Source: Bacteroidota bacterium (GTDB taxonomy: Bacteria > Bacteroidota > Bacteroidia > Chitinophagales > Chitinophagaceae). Taken from it: DNA of 12,579 nt. The stretch covers positions 1 to 12,579 of the forward strand of contig JAEWBT010000148.1 of the NCBI GenBank assembly GCA_023391015.1, in the 5' to 3' direction. The position numbers and the translations under genes were made by a program. Shown here in pieces: positions 6,792 through 12,579 of this stretch. Numbering within the stretch: position 1 is the stretch's first letter; each line of letters begins with the position of its first letter. The notes beneath the pieces were generated by a model. The model had not been told where the DNA came from. It saw nothing but the letters and a program-made list of their open reading frames with translations, and did not search any database.

Positions 6792-7625
6792 CTAGCCCTT
6801 CCGGTAAATATGTTTGGTCTGATGCACCGGCTTGCCCACTACTTTGCGCAATAAATTCCGGACTTCGCGGTCGGCCTTGAGCACTACTTTTTTAATCGGC
6901 TCTTCCGGGCGGCCATAAAAACTGGTAACGTGGAAATATTCTTTCGGGTCGGCGGGTTTGGTGGAAAAATAATAATTAGAGACGCAGCACCGGTTGCCGT
7001 CGGCCACCACCTTGCTCACCGAGTGGATAGAGGTGCGGTTGGTAATCATCAGGGCCAGCCGGTTGAATTTGGACACAATGGTGCGTTGTGGCTGGTCGGG
7101 GCCGTGGTCCCAAAGTTCCAAGTTGCCGCCGTTTGCTTCCTGCCATTCGGGCGTCACGTAGTAAAGCAGGTTCAGCACGCGGTAGAGCTTGCGGTCGTTG
7201 TCGTGGGAATTGTCTAAGTGGGGATTGAGGAAATTGCCTTTTCCCATCAGGCTGATGCCGCCGGCATAGAGCAATTCGTCGGGTTGCATTTCCGGAATTC
7301 CGGTGATTTCTTCAACTAATTTCACCACTTCGGGTTCCTGAAAGGCATAGATGATTTCTTCCAGCAGCGGGTGATATTGGTCCATCTGGGCCGCCACTTT
7401 TTTGTATTCGCGGATGCTGCGCCGCTCCGCCATTTGCGTTGGATCTGGAAATGCCGCGTAGATCTCGCGGGCGATTTCCTCCGGCAAGAGGTCATCTACA
7501 TAGCACGACGCGATGCGGCCCGGCTGCGTAAAATCGGCGTGCAGCTGGTCTTTCACCGCTGCTAAACGGGCAACGATAAAACGGCTGAGGGCCTGACGGC
7601 TGTGGGGCGATTGAGATGCGTCCAT
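6792..7625 (-). CDS. 2-oxoglutarate/Fe(II)-dependent oxygenase (prolyl 4-hydroxylase-like)
   Basis: This is a cytoplasmic-looking dioxygenase of 277 residues with no signal peptide or membrane segment. The double-stranded beta-helix core shows the iron triad: HLD (His136, Asp138) and a distal His201 in TSIHSVSKV. Arg212 (GNRCCVSNYYFS) is well placed to bind the 2-oxoglutarate carboxylate. The segment RVLNLLYYVTPEW..NGGNLELWD is typical of the prolyl-4-hydroxylase-like 2OG-FeII_Oxy superfamily. The substrate is not deducible; protein, sugar or small-molecule targets are all possible. The start ATG at 7623-7625 is preferred because an in-frame ATG 90 codons upstream would place the whole extension in the 42-bp repeat array and palindrome. 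It lies downstream of ispD on the same strand but 280 bp away across repeats, so an operon is doubtful. Confidence 0.85.
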   Translation of the reverse strand: MDASQSPHSRQALSRFIVARLAAVKDQLHADFTQPGRIASCYVDDLLPEEIAREIYAAFPDPTQMAERRSIREYKKVAAQMDQYHPLLEEIIYAFQEPEVVKLVEEITGIPEMQPDELLYAGGISLMGKGNFLNPHLDNSHDNDRKLYRVLNLLYYVTPEWQEANGGNLELWDHGPDQPQRTIVSKFNRLALMITNRTSIHSVSKVVADGNRCCVSNYYFSTKPADPKEYFHVTSFYGRPEEPIKKVVLKADREVRNLLRKVVGKPVHQTKHIYRKG

Positions 7626-7720
7626 GGGATTAAAGGTAGAAAGACAAAAGACGATAGTCAAAAGATGCCCCGGCAGTGCGCCCAACCCATGCGATTTCAA
7701 AAGCTTTACAGACTTTCCCG

Positions 7721-7846
7721 CTACAAAAGGGCTTCGCGGATTGGCGGAGCGGTATTGTAATGCTACAAAGGGCTTCGCGGATTGGCGAAATGGTTTTGCA
7801 ATCGTCAAAAAGGCTTCGCGAATTGGCGAAACGGTTTTGCAAGGCG
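7721..7846. repeat. Three tandem 42-bp repeats
   Basis: Units at 7721-7762, 7763-7804 and 7805-7846 are each exactly 42 bp. They share GGCTTCGCG[G/A]ATTGGCG followed by a variable [G/A]A.. and GGT[A/T]TTG[T/C]AA. The core holds a tiny hairpin with TTC loop followed by ATTGG, the same logic as the ATTGGAC array at 1006-1120. Because 42 is a multiple of three, several frames stay open across the array on both strands; these open frames look accidental. The rest of the 280-bp spacer (7626-7720) shows nothing recognisable. Confidence 0.85.
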
Positions 7847-7848
7847 CA

Positions 7849-7893
7849 GCCTGACAAACATTAGGTCGCGGCGCGACCCAATGTTTGTCAGGC
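7849..7893. repeat. 45-bp near-perfect palindrome
   Basis: A 14-bp perfect outer stem (7849-7862 with 7880-7893, GCCTGACAAACATT and complement), one mismatched pair, then a 7-bp GC-rich inner stem (7864-7870 with 7872-7878) around a single central base. It lies between the 42-bp repeats and the ispD stop codon (7906). It could fold at the 3' end of the ispD transcript, but no T-run follows on that strand, so it resembles a mobile palindromic repeat more than a terminator. Confidence 0.85.
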
Positions 7894-7905
7894 ACATCCT
7901 GGCTG

Positions 7906-8607
7906 CTATCTGGAAACGACAGGAACTCTTTTTTCCGACAACAACAACTCCGCCAGCGCCAGGTCTTCCGGTGTGGTGATTTTCAGGTTTCTTTTCTCGC
8001 CGGGGATGAGGTGAACGGCATGGCCGGCACTTTCCCAAACGGTAGCTTCATCTGTGAAAGAAGGCTGGAAAGGTTGCCGGAAAGCGGCTTTTAATTTTCC
8101 GGAAAGAAAAGCCTGTGGGGTCTGCACCGAGCGCAGCGTTTCGCGATCCACGGCGTGGCTTCCGGTTCCGGAAATTTCGCGGATGCTATCGGTTACGGGC
8201 AGCACCGGAATGGCGCTTTCGTGGCAGGCAGCTTCGGTAATACAGGCACCAATCAACTGGGGCGAAAGCAGGCACCGCACGCCGTCATGCACCAAAACAA
8301 GGGCGTTTTCCGGAACCACCGCCAGCCCGTTCCGCACGCTTTCAAACCGCGACGCGCCGCCCACCACCAGTTCGATATCAATCCGCTCCGGAAACGCCTG
8401 CAATACGATTTGCGCTTTGCTGAGGTCGGCAGCGGGCAACACCAGAATGAGATGAATATCGGGGCGGGCCTGAAGAAAAGCGGTAATCGTGTGGGCCAAA
8501 ACCGGCTTTCCACCCAGCGGCAAAAACTGTTTGGGGATGGCGGTGCCCATGCGGCTGCCGCTGCCACCAGCCACAATCACGGCGTAAACGGGCAAAGGGT
8601 CGTTCAT
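7906..8607 (-). CDS. ispD: 2-C-methyl-D-erythritol 4-phosphate cytidylyltransferase
   Basis: This enzyme joins CTP and methylerythritol 4-phosphate to give CDP-methylerythritol, the third step of the MEP pathway of isoprenoid synthesis, in the cytoplasm. The 233-residue product matches the family length. It has the nucleotide-binding loop VAGGSGSRMG..IPKQF (Arg19, Lys26), GGASRFESVRNGL (83-95), VHDGVR (106-111, metal ligand Asp108), VDRETLRSVQTPQAF (Arg155 is the expected substrate-contacting arginine), FTDEATVWE and GEKRNLKITTPEDL (Lys209). The ATG at 8605-8607 gives the usual short lead into the loop. A partial -7 element (TACCTTCG, minus strand, 8616-8623) lies just upstream. Three TTCCGGAA sites fall in the gene (8097, 8166, 8308). 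Confidence 0.96.
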   Translation of the reverse strand: MNDPLPVYAVIVAGGSGSRMGTAIPKQFLPLGGKPVLAHTITAFLQARPDIHLILVLPAADLSKAQIVLQAFPERIDIELVVGGASRFESVRNGLAVVPENALVLVHDGVRCLLSPQLIGACITEAACHESAIPVLPVTDSIREISGTGSHAVDRETLRSVQTPQAFLSGKLKAAFRQPFQPSFTDEATVWESAGHAVHLIPGEKRNLKITTPEDLALAELLLSEKRVPVVSR

Positions 8608-8660
8608 AGAAGGGGCGAAGGTAAACGCCTATAGTTGTCCCGTAAATTTTAAAAGGTTCC

Positions 8661-8688
8661 GTAGAGACGTTGCATGCGACGTCTCTAC
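8661..8688. repeat. 28-bp near-palindrome with GTAGAGACGT arms
   Basis: Arms GTAGAGACGT (8661-8670) and ACGTCTCTAC (8679-8688) are perfect complements. The central eight bases TGCATGCG continue the palindrome except for one T/G pair, which can wobble in RNA. It lies in the 266-bp divergent spacer between ispD and the TonB receptor, about 54 bp from the ispD start. From memory, palindromes with GTAGAGACG arms are dispersed in other bacteria, notably cyanobacteria; this needs a search. Confidence 0.85.
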
Positions 8689-8825
8689 CATTTCCGGAAT
8701 TTATTGGCTATCCGGCGCTTCCTATATAAAGAGGGAAAGTTAGGGAACAGGTAAACGGCGTGTCAAAAAAAGGTGGACGTTTCCGGGAATTCCCGATTTA
8801 GCAAAGGCTCTTTGGGGATGCCCAA

Positions 8826-8833
8826 TACTTTTG
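8826..8833 (+). promoter_or_regulatory. Putative -7 element of the TonB receptor operon
   Basis: TACTTTTG matches TAnnTTTG fully, 40 bp upstream of the ATG at 8874, leaving a leader of about 30-35 nt. No TTTG is found at the ideal -33 distance. No Fur-like operator is evident by eye. Confidence 0.5.
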
Positions 8834-8873
8834 CGCCTCTTTTAGGACCGATTCCGGTTTTTCGTGTGTTTTG

Positions 8874-11033
8874 ATGACTAAATTTTTACCTTTTTCCCTC
8901 ACGCTGCTTTCTTTTTCGGCGGGCCTGCAAGCCACCGCGCAGGCACCGGCTACCCACCGCACCCAAAATCTGGACAGCGTGGTGGTGACATCTTACAGCG
9001 GGGTGAAAAAAGTGGAGCGCGAGGCGTTTACGGTTACGTCTATCTCCACCAAAGAGCTGAAAAACACGGCAGGCGATGCCAAGGAAGTGATTAACCGCGT
9101 GCCGGGCGTGCGCGTGCTGGAAGAAGGCGGATTGGGCTCGGCCTATAACCTGACGCTCAACGGTTTTTCGGGGCAGCAGGTAAAGGTATTTCTGGATGGC
9201 ATCCCGATGGACCGCTACAGCCGCGCCTACAACCTGAATAATATTGCGGTGAACGCCATTGAGCGCATTGACGTGTATAAAGGCGTGGTGCCGGTGACGC
9301 TGGGCACCGATGCGCTGGGCGGCGTGATTAATATCATCTCCAACAAGCAGCAGAATTTTCTGGATGCTTCTTATACCTACGGCTCTTTCAACACCCACCG
9401 CCCGTCGCTGAACGGCGCTTACACCAACGCCAAAACTGGTATCACCCTTCGCGGCAGCGCCAACTACAATTACTCCGACAACGATTATAAGGTGCATGTG
9501 CCGGTGGTGCGCAACAATATGATTGAAGGCTACCAGGACGTGCGCCGCTTTCATGACCGCTACCGTTCCGGAAATCTGCGCCTGGAAGCCGGTGTGGTGG
9601 ATAAAAAATACGCCGATCAGCTCCTCCTGAGCGTGACCGCCGCCGCCGACGACAAGGAAGTGCAGAACGGTGCGACGATGGGCACGGTGTATGGCGGCAT
9701 CACCACCCAAAGCCGGACCTTCGCCCCTACCCTGCGCTACAGCAAGAAAAATCTGTTTGTTTCCGGGTTGGAAGTAACGGCTTTTGGCGCTTACAACGCG
9801 TCTGAATCCAGGATTGCCGACACCACGCGGGGCGTAACCTACAACTGGCTGGGCGAGGCCACGCAGGTGCCCGGCTCCAATGATGCCGAGCTTTCGCGCA
9901 CCTTCACGACCCTCACCGACCACGAGTGGAGCGGCGGTGCCAATGCCGGCTACCGGATTACGCCGAAGCAGGCTTTGGTGGTGAATTATCTCTACAGCCA
10001 TTTCAAACGAACCGTTTTTGATGCCGAAAACCCCGCCCGTCCGGAAAATCATTTCCCGAAATCGCTGGCGAAAGGCGTTTTGAGTCTGGGGCATAACGCC
10101 GAATGGTGGAAAGGATTCAGCACGTCGGTTTTTGGAAAGCTGTATTCCATCAACGCCCGCGCCGAAAAGCAATACGATTTTGCCTTGCCCACCCAGCGGC
10201 TGGAAGCATTTGAAACCGGCCAGACTTCGTTTGGGTATGGACTGGCAGCCACGTATTTTCCCCGCCAAAACCTGCAACTAAAGGCGTCTTACGAGCGCGC
10301 CTATCGCCTGCCCAACGCCGATGAAATGTTTGGCGACGGTCTTTTCATTCAGGCCAATCCGGAACTGAAACCGGAATGGAGTCACAATGTGAACCTCGGC
10401 CTGAGCTACAACAAACGCTTTGGCACCCGCCACAGCCTGTCGTTTTCCGGAAGTTTGATTTACCGCGCAGCCGAAGATTTGATTTACCAGATTGCAACCC
10501 TTTCCAGCCCGGTAACGAGCTACGGCAACCTGAAAAAAACCCGCACGCTGGGTGCCGAAGCCCATGTGGGCTACTGGTGGGATGGCCGCCTGCGCCTGGA
10601 TGGCAACCTGACGTATCAGAACATTACTGATCAGGCCGATTTTGTGTATGTAAATTCCTACACCAACGGCGGGCAGCAGGCCAATTATCAGAAAGGATTC
10701 CGGGTGCCCAATATTCCTTCTTTGTTTGGAAATGCCAGCGCGGGGTACCGTTTCCGGAATGTGGGGCTGGAAAACAGCACGCTGGACCTTACCTACCGCT
10801 TCAACTACGTGAACGAATACTTCCTGACCTGGGCCGAGCTGGGCAGCAAAGACAGCAAGCGGGTGATTCCGATGCAGGCGTCTCACGACCTGGCCCTGAC
10901 CTATGGTTTTGAAGGCGGGAAATACAATATCAGCGCCGAGTGCCGCAACCTGGGCGACGCCCGCCTGTATGACCGTTTTTACCTCCAGAAACCCGGCCGT
11001 GCGCTTTTCCTGAAACTCCGCGTCAGCCTTTAA
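8874..11033 (+). CDS. TonB-dependent outer-membrane receptor
   Basis: This is an outer-membrane beta-barrel that imports a scarce ligand using TonB/ExbBD energy. The ATG at 8874 is chosen over the TTG just before it. The 719-residue product starts with a signal peptide (MTKFLPFSLTLLSFSAGLQA, cleavage probably after ATA at residue 22). DSVVVT at residues 34-39 fits a TonB box. The plug domain spans about 45-155, with EVINRVPGVRV, VFLDGIPMD, ERIDVYKGVVP and the terminal LGTDALGGVINI. A barrel of alternating strands follows to the C-terminus (FLKLRVSL). There is no N-terminal carboxypeptidase-like domain, unlike SusC-type receptors, which argues for a siderophore or cofactor ligand over a glycan. 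The adjacent DUF4374-like lipoprotein, 29 bp downstream, supports an iron-chelate role; the ligand itself is an inference. Confidence 0.93.
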   Translation: MTKFLPFSLTLLSFSAGLQATAQAPATHRTQNLDSVVVTSYSGVKKVEREAFTVTSISTKELKNTAGDAKEVINRVPGVRVLEEGGLGSAYNLTLNGFSGQQVKVFLDGIPMDRYSRAYNLNNIAVNAIERIDVYKGVVPVTLGTDALGGVINIISNKQQNFLDASYTYGSFNTHRPSLNGAYTNAKTGITLRGSANYNYSDNDYKVHVPVVRNNMIEGYQDVRRFHDRYRSGNLRLEAGVVDKKYADQLLLSVTAAADDKEVQNGATMGTVYGGITTQSRTFAPTLRYSKKNLFVSGLEVTAFGAYNASESRIADTTRGVTYNWLGEATQVPGSNDAELSRTFTTLTDHEWSGGANAGYRITPKQALVVNYLYSHFKRTVFDAENPARPENHFPKSLAKGVLSLGHNAEWWKGFSTSVFGKLYSINARAEKQYDFALPTQRLEAFETGQTSFGYGLAATYFPRQNLQLKASYERAYRLPNADEMFGDGLFIQANPELKPEWSHNVNLGLSYNKRFGTRHSLSFSGSLIYRAAEDLIYQIATLSSPVTSYGNLKKTRTLGAEAHVGYWWDGRLRLDGNLTYQNITDQADFVYVNSYTNGGQQANYQKGFRVPNIPSLFGNASAGYRFRNVGLENSTLDLTYRFNYVNEYFLTWAELGSKDSKRVIPMQASHDLALTYGFEGGKYNISAECRNLGDARLYDRFYLQKPGRALFLKLRVSL

Positions 11034-11062
11034 TTTTCTTTTTTCTCACTCCCAACACATTT

Positions 11063-12301
11063 ATGTTCCTTTCCACTCCAAAAGCTGCGCTGGCCGCTCT
11101 GGTTCTCGGCGCGACGCTCTTTGCGTCTTGCTCAAAAGACGATAACAACACCAACACGACACCCACAAAGGATAGGCCGTATATCGTAACAATGGCGTAT
11201 GCACCAGCTTCGGGTTTTAACTACTCCTACTACACAGTTGCGTTTAAAGATCTGATGACCGGCGCGATCAACGCCAAAGGGCAGGGCACCGAGCAGGTAG
11301 GCTATTTTGATTACCGGAAAATTGACAACACCATTTACGCCATTGGCGGACTGGACGACGTGAAAGTAACCGCTATCCAGCAAGGCGAAAACTCGGAGCT
11401 GACGGAGCGCGGCACCAACACCTTCCCGGTAGCCATTGCCGATATTGTAGAAGCCGACGGCAGCAATCTGCTGGCTGTCTCCATGCGCAATAAGAGCAAT
11501 ACCATCAGCTTTTATCAATTGGCTAAAAACACCGTAACCGTTGCTAAAAAAGTGGACCTCCCGGCTGCCGATCTCTACAACAGCGCTGATACCAACGTGG
11601 GCGTTAATTATTCCGGAATGGCGGTCGTGGGCAACAAGGTATTTCTGGCCTACTATGTTTCTGATAAAGCCACTTTTGCTACGCCCTACACCTCCCAAGC
11701 CGAGATCGCGGTATATTCCTATCCGGAGCTTCAGTTTCAAAACATTATCCGCGATTCGCGCGTAGGCCCGATTGGCGGTTTCAACACCCGCAACGGACTG
11801 GTTAAAGACGAAAACGGCAATGTGTATGCCCTTTCGCACTCCAACCCGGCCAACGGTTTTTCGCAGTCCACTAAGCCTTCCGGTATTCTAAAAATCGCCA
11901 ACGGCGCTGCCACTTTTGACGCCGGTTATTATTTTGATGTGGCCGCCAAAGGCGGTGGCAACGCGGTTTACACGCTGTACCTCGGCAACGGTAAAGCCTT
12001 TGCCCGCCTCAACACGACCGACCGCGCGAGCCAAACCCGTTGGTCGGACGGCAGCCTGAAGGCCGCCATTCTGGACTTCCAGAACCAAAGCGTGAATATG
12101 GTATCTGACGTGCCTGCCGCCAATGGCGATGGCCGTCGCCTGGCTGCTTTTGCCGAAGGCGATTTTGTATATACGGCGGTGAACGTAACAGAGAACGGCG
12201 TTGCGGCAACCTATATCTACAAGATCAACACCAAGACATTTACGGCGACCCGCGGCGCGAAGGCAGAAGCCAACTTCGTGGCTGGTCTGTTTAAGTTTTA
12301 A
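11063..12301 (+). CDS. DUF4374-like surface lipoprotein, probable partner of the TonB receptor
   Basis: The 412-residue lipoprotein has a type II signal peptide with lipid-attachment Cys23 (ATLFASC), followed by SKDDNN. An acidic stretch right after the cysteine matches the Bacteroidota lipoprotein export signal, so display on the cell surface is expected. The body consists of repeated short beta-rich blades (for example TIYAIGGLDDVKVTAIQQ, NTISFYQLAKNTVTVAKK, GNVYALSHSNP, FVYTAVNVTENGVAATYIYK), suggesting a beta-propeller. The overall pattern resembles DUF4374 proteins found beside TonB receptors. XusB of Bacteroides thetaiotaomicron, the surface lipoprotein of xenosiderophore uptake, is from memory of this type. 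The gene follows the receptor by 29 bp with no terminator between them, so they are co-transcribed, and a strong terminator follows. Binding of a ferric siderophore is inferred; other ligands are possible. Confidence 0.78.
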   Translation: MFLSTPKAALAALVLGATLFASCSKDDNNTNTTPTKDRPYIVTMAYAPASGFNYSYYTVAFKDLMTGAINAKGQGTEQVGYFDYRKIDNTIYAIGGLDDVKVTAIQQGENSELTERGTNTFPVAIADIVEADGSNLLAVSMRNKSNTISFYQLAKNTVTVAKKVDLPAADLYNSADTNVGVNYSGMAVVGNKVFLAYYVSDKATFATPYTSQAEIAVYSYPELQFQNIIRDSRVGPIGGFNTRNGLVKDENGNVYALSHSNPANGFSQSTKPSGILKIANGAATFDAGYYFDVAAKGGGNAVYTLYLGNGKAFARLNTTDRASQTRWSDGSLKAAILDFQNQSVNMVSDVPAANGDGRRLAAFAEGDFVYTAVNVTENGVAATYIYKINTKTFTATRGAKAEANFVAGLFKF

Positions 12302-12342
12302 GGCTGCGTAAAGGGCGGCTTTCGTTTGTATCATTAAAACAA

Positions 12343-12381
12343 AAAAGAACAGTCTGGCCACCTGCGCCGGACTGTTCTTTT
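12343..12381 (+). terminator. Intrinsic terminator of the receptor-lipoprotein operon
   Basis: A 15-bp stem with one T/G wobble (AAAAGAACAGTC at 12343-12354 pairs with 12370-12381, extended inwards by three pairs) encloses a 9-nt loop and ends in TTTT. It lies 42 bp after the lipoprotein stop codon. Its symmetry could also stop transcription coming from the right. Confidence 0.88.
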
Positions 12382-12425
12382 AGAGCCTATCCAGAAAATC
12401 GGTATCAGGTTGTTTCGGTCCCTAT

Positions 12426-12495
12426 CTTTTGTCATCCCGGAACGGGAACTATGCAGCATACAAGCTGGCAGAGACCCCGTTCCGGGTAACAAAAG
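12426..12495. repeat. Long inverted repeat in the terminal spacer
   Basis: The left arm 12426-12446 and the right arm 12476-12495 pair over CTTTTGT/ACAAAAG and over CCCGGAACGGG/CCCGTTCCGGG, with a small 3:2 internal bulge and a 29-nt loop. It is not followed by a T-run and no gene is seen from 12382 to the right edge, so it looks like a dispersed palindromic element. The remaining bases to 12579 show nothing recognisable. Confidence 0.8.
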
Positions 12496-12579
12496 AACCG
12501 TAAAATACCCAGCTTCTTTCACAATCCGTTATTTTTAGGATAGCCTGTAATATCAACTCTCTTTTCGCGGTGTCTCAAA

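Larger units (their letters stand above)
1420..11618. repeat. Dispersed palindrome TTCCGGAA, 17 copies
   Basis: Exact copies start at 1420, 1763, 4654, 4685, 4706, 5303, 5601, 6292, 7290, 8097, 8166, 8308, 8692, 9566, 10445, 10752 and 11611. Thirteen are inside genes on either strand and four (4654, 4685, 4706, 8692) are intergenic. In genes it falls in different frames, giving Ser-Gly (TCC GGA) or Phe-Arg (TTC CGG), so the DNA word and not one peptide is enriched. Many have an extra T before or A after. Confidence 0.9.

Noticed and set aside
7626..7895. A 90-residue N-terminal extension of the oxygenase, starting at an ATG at 7893-7895
   Set aside because: The extension is translated from the 45-bp palindrome and the 42-bp repeats and has no relation to the oxygenase fold; the ATG at 7623-7625 gives a normal-length protein.
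8608..8873. Riboswitch (for example cobalamin) or Fur box upstream of the TonB receptor
   Set aside because: No conserved B12-box-like or Fur-like sequence could be seen; only the 28-bp palindrome and a -7 element are supported.
8886..10277. 463-codon minus-strand open frame inside the TonB receptor gene
   Set aside because: It is a shadow of the receptor's reading frame in moderately GC-rich DNA; it lacks recognisable motifs, and the plus-strand protein has full family features.
12334..12522. Small minus-strand open frame at the right end
   Set aside because: It is made of the operon terminator and the inverted repeat, with no signal of a real protein.

Overview
The window reads as chromosomal DNA of a member of the Bacteroidota, most likely from the Chitinophagaceae/Saprospiria side of the phylum. 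The signs are a secreted protein with a gliding-motility-type C-terminal sorting domain (type IX secretion, type B signal), a lipoprotein with an acidic surface-export motif after its lipobox cysteine, promoter -7 elements of the TAnnTTTG type, and start codons without clear Shine-Dalgarno sequences. The genus cannot be fixed from the sequence alone.

Layout, left to right: the N-terminal third of 2-oxoglutarate dehydrogenase E1 (sucA, minus strand, cut by the left edge); a 326-bp spacer holding two oppositely oriented arrays of ATTGGAC heptamers and tiny hairpins; peptide deformylase (def) and the YqgF/RuvX nuclease-fold protein (ruvX), both minus; divergently, a 741-residue secreted PKD-repeat protein on plus; a bidirectional terminator; DNA primase (dnaG, minus); a spacer with 8-bp and 7-bp tandem repeats; a 2-oxoglutarate/Fe(II) oxygenase (minus); a spacer with three exact-period 42-bp repeats and a 45-bp near-palindrome; ispD of the MEP isoprenoid pathway (minus); a spacer with a 28-bp near-palindrome; then a plus-strand two-gene operon of a TonB-dependent receptor and a DUF4374-like surface lipoprotein, closed by a strong terminator. 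The last 198 bp hold a further long inverted repeat and no gene.

The left and middle genes are housekeeping (TCA cycle, N-terminal protein maturation, ruvX, replication priming, isoprenoid synthesis) and need not work together. The receptor/lipoprotein pair is the one clear functional unit: it resembles the outer-membrane half of Bacteroides xenosiderophore (Xus-type) uptake, without an adjacent inner-membrane PepSY partner inside the window.

The most unusual content is non-coding. The palindrome TTCCGGAA occurs 17 times, where about 0.2 would be expected by chance. Nearly every spacer carries a different structured repeat, and two of these arrays share a short-hairpin-plus-ATTGG core.
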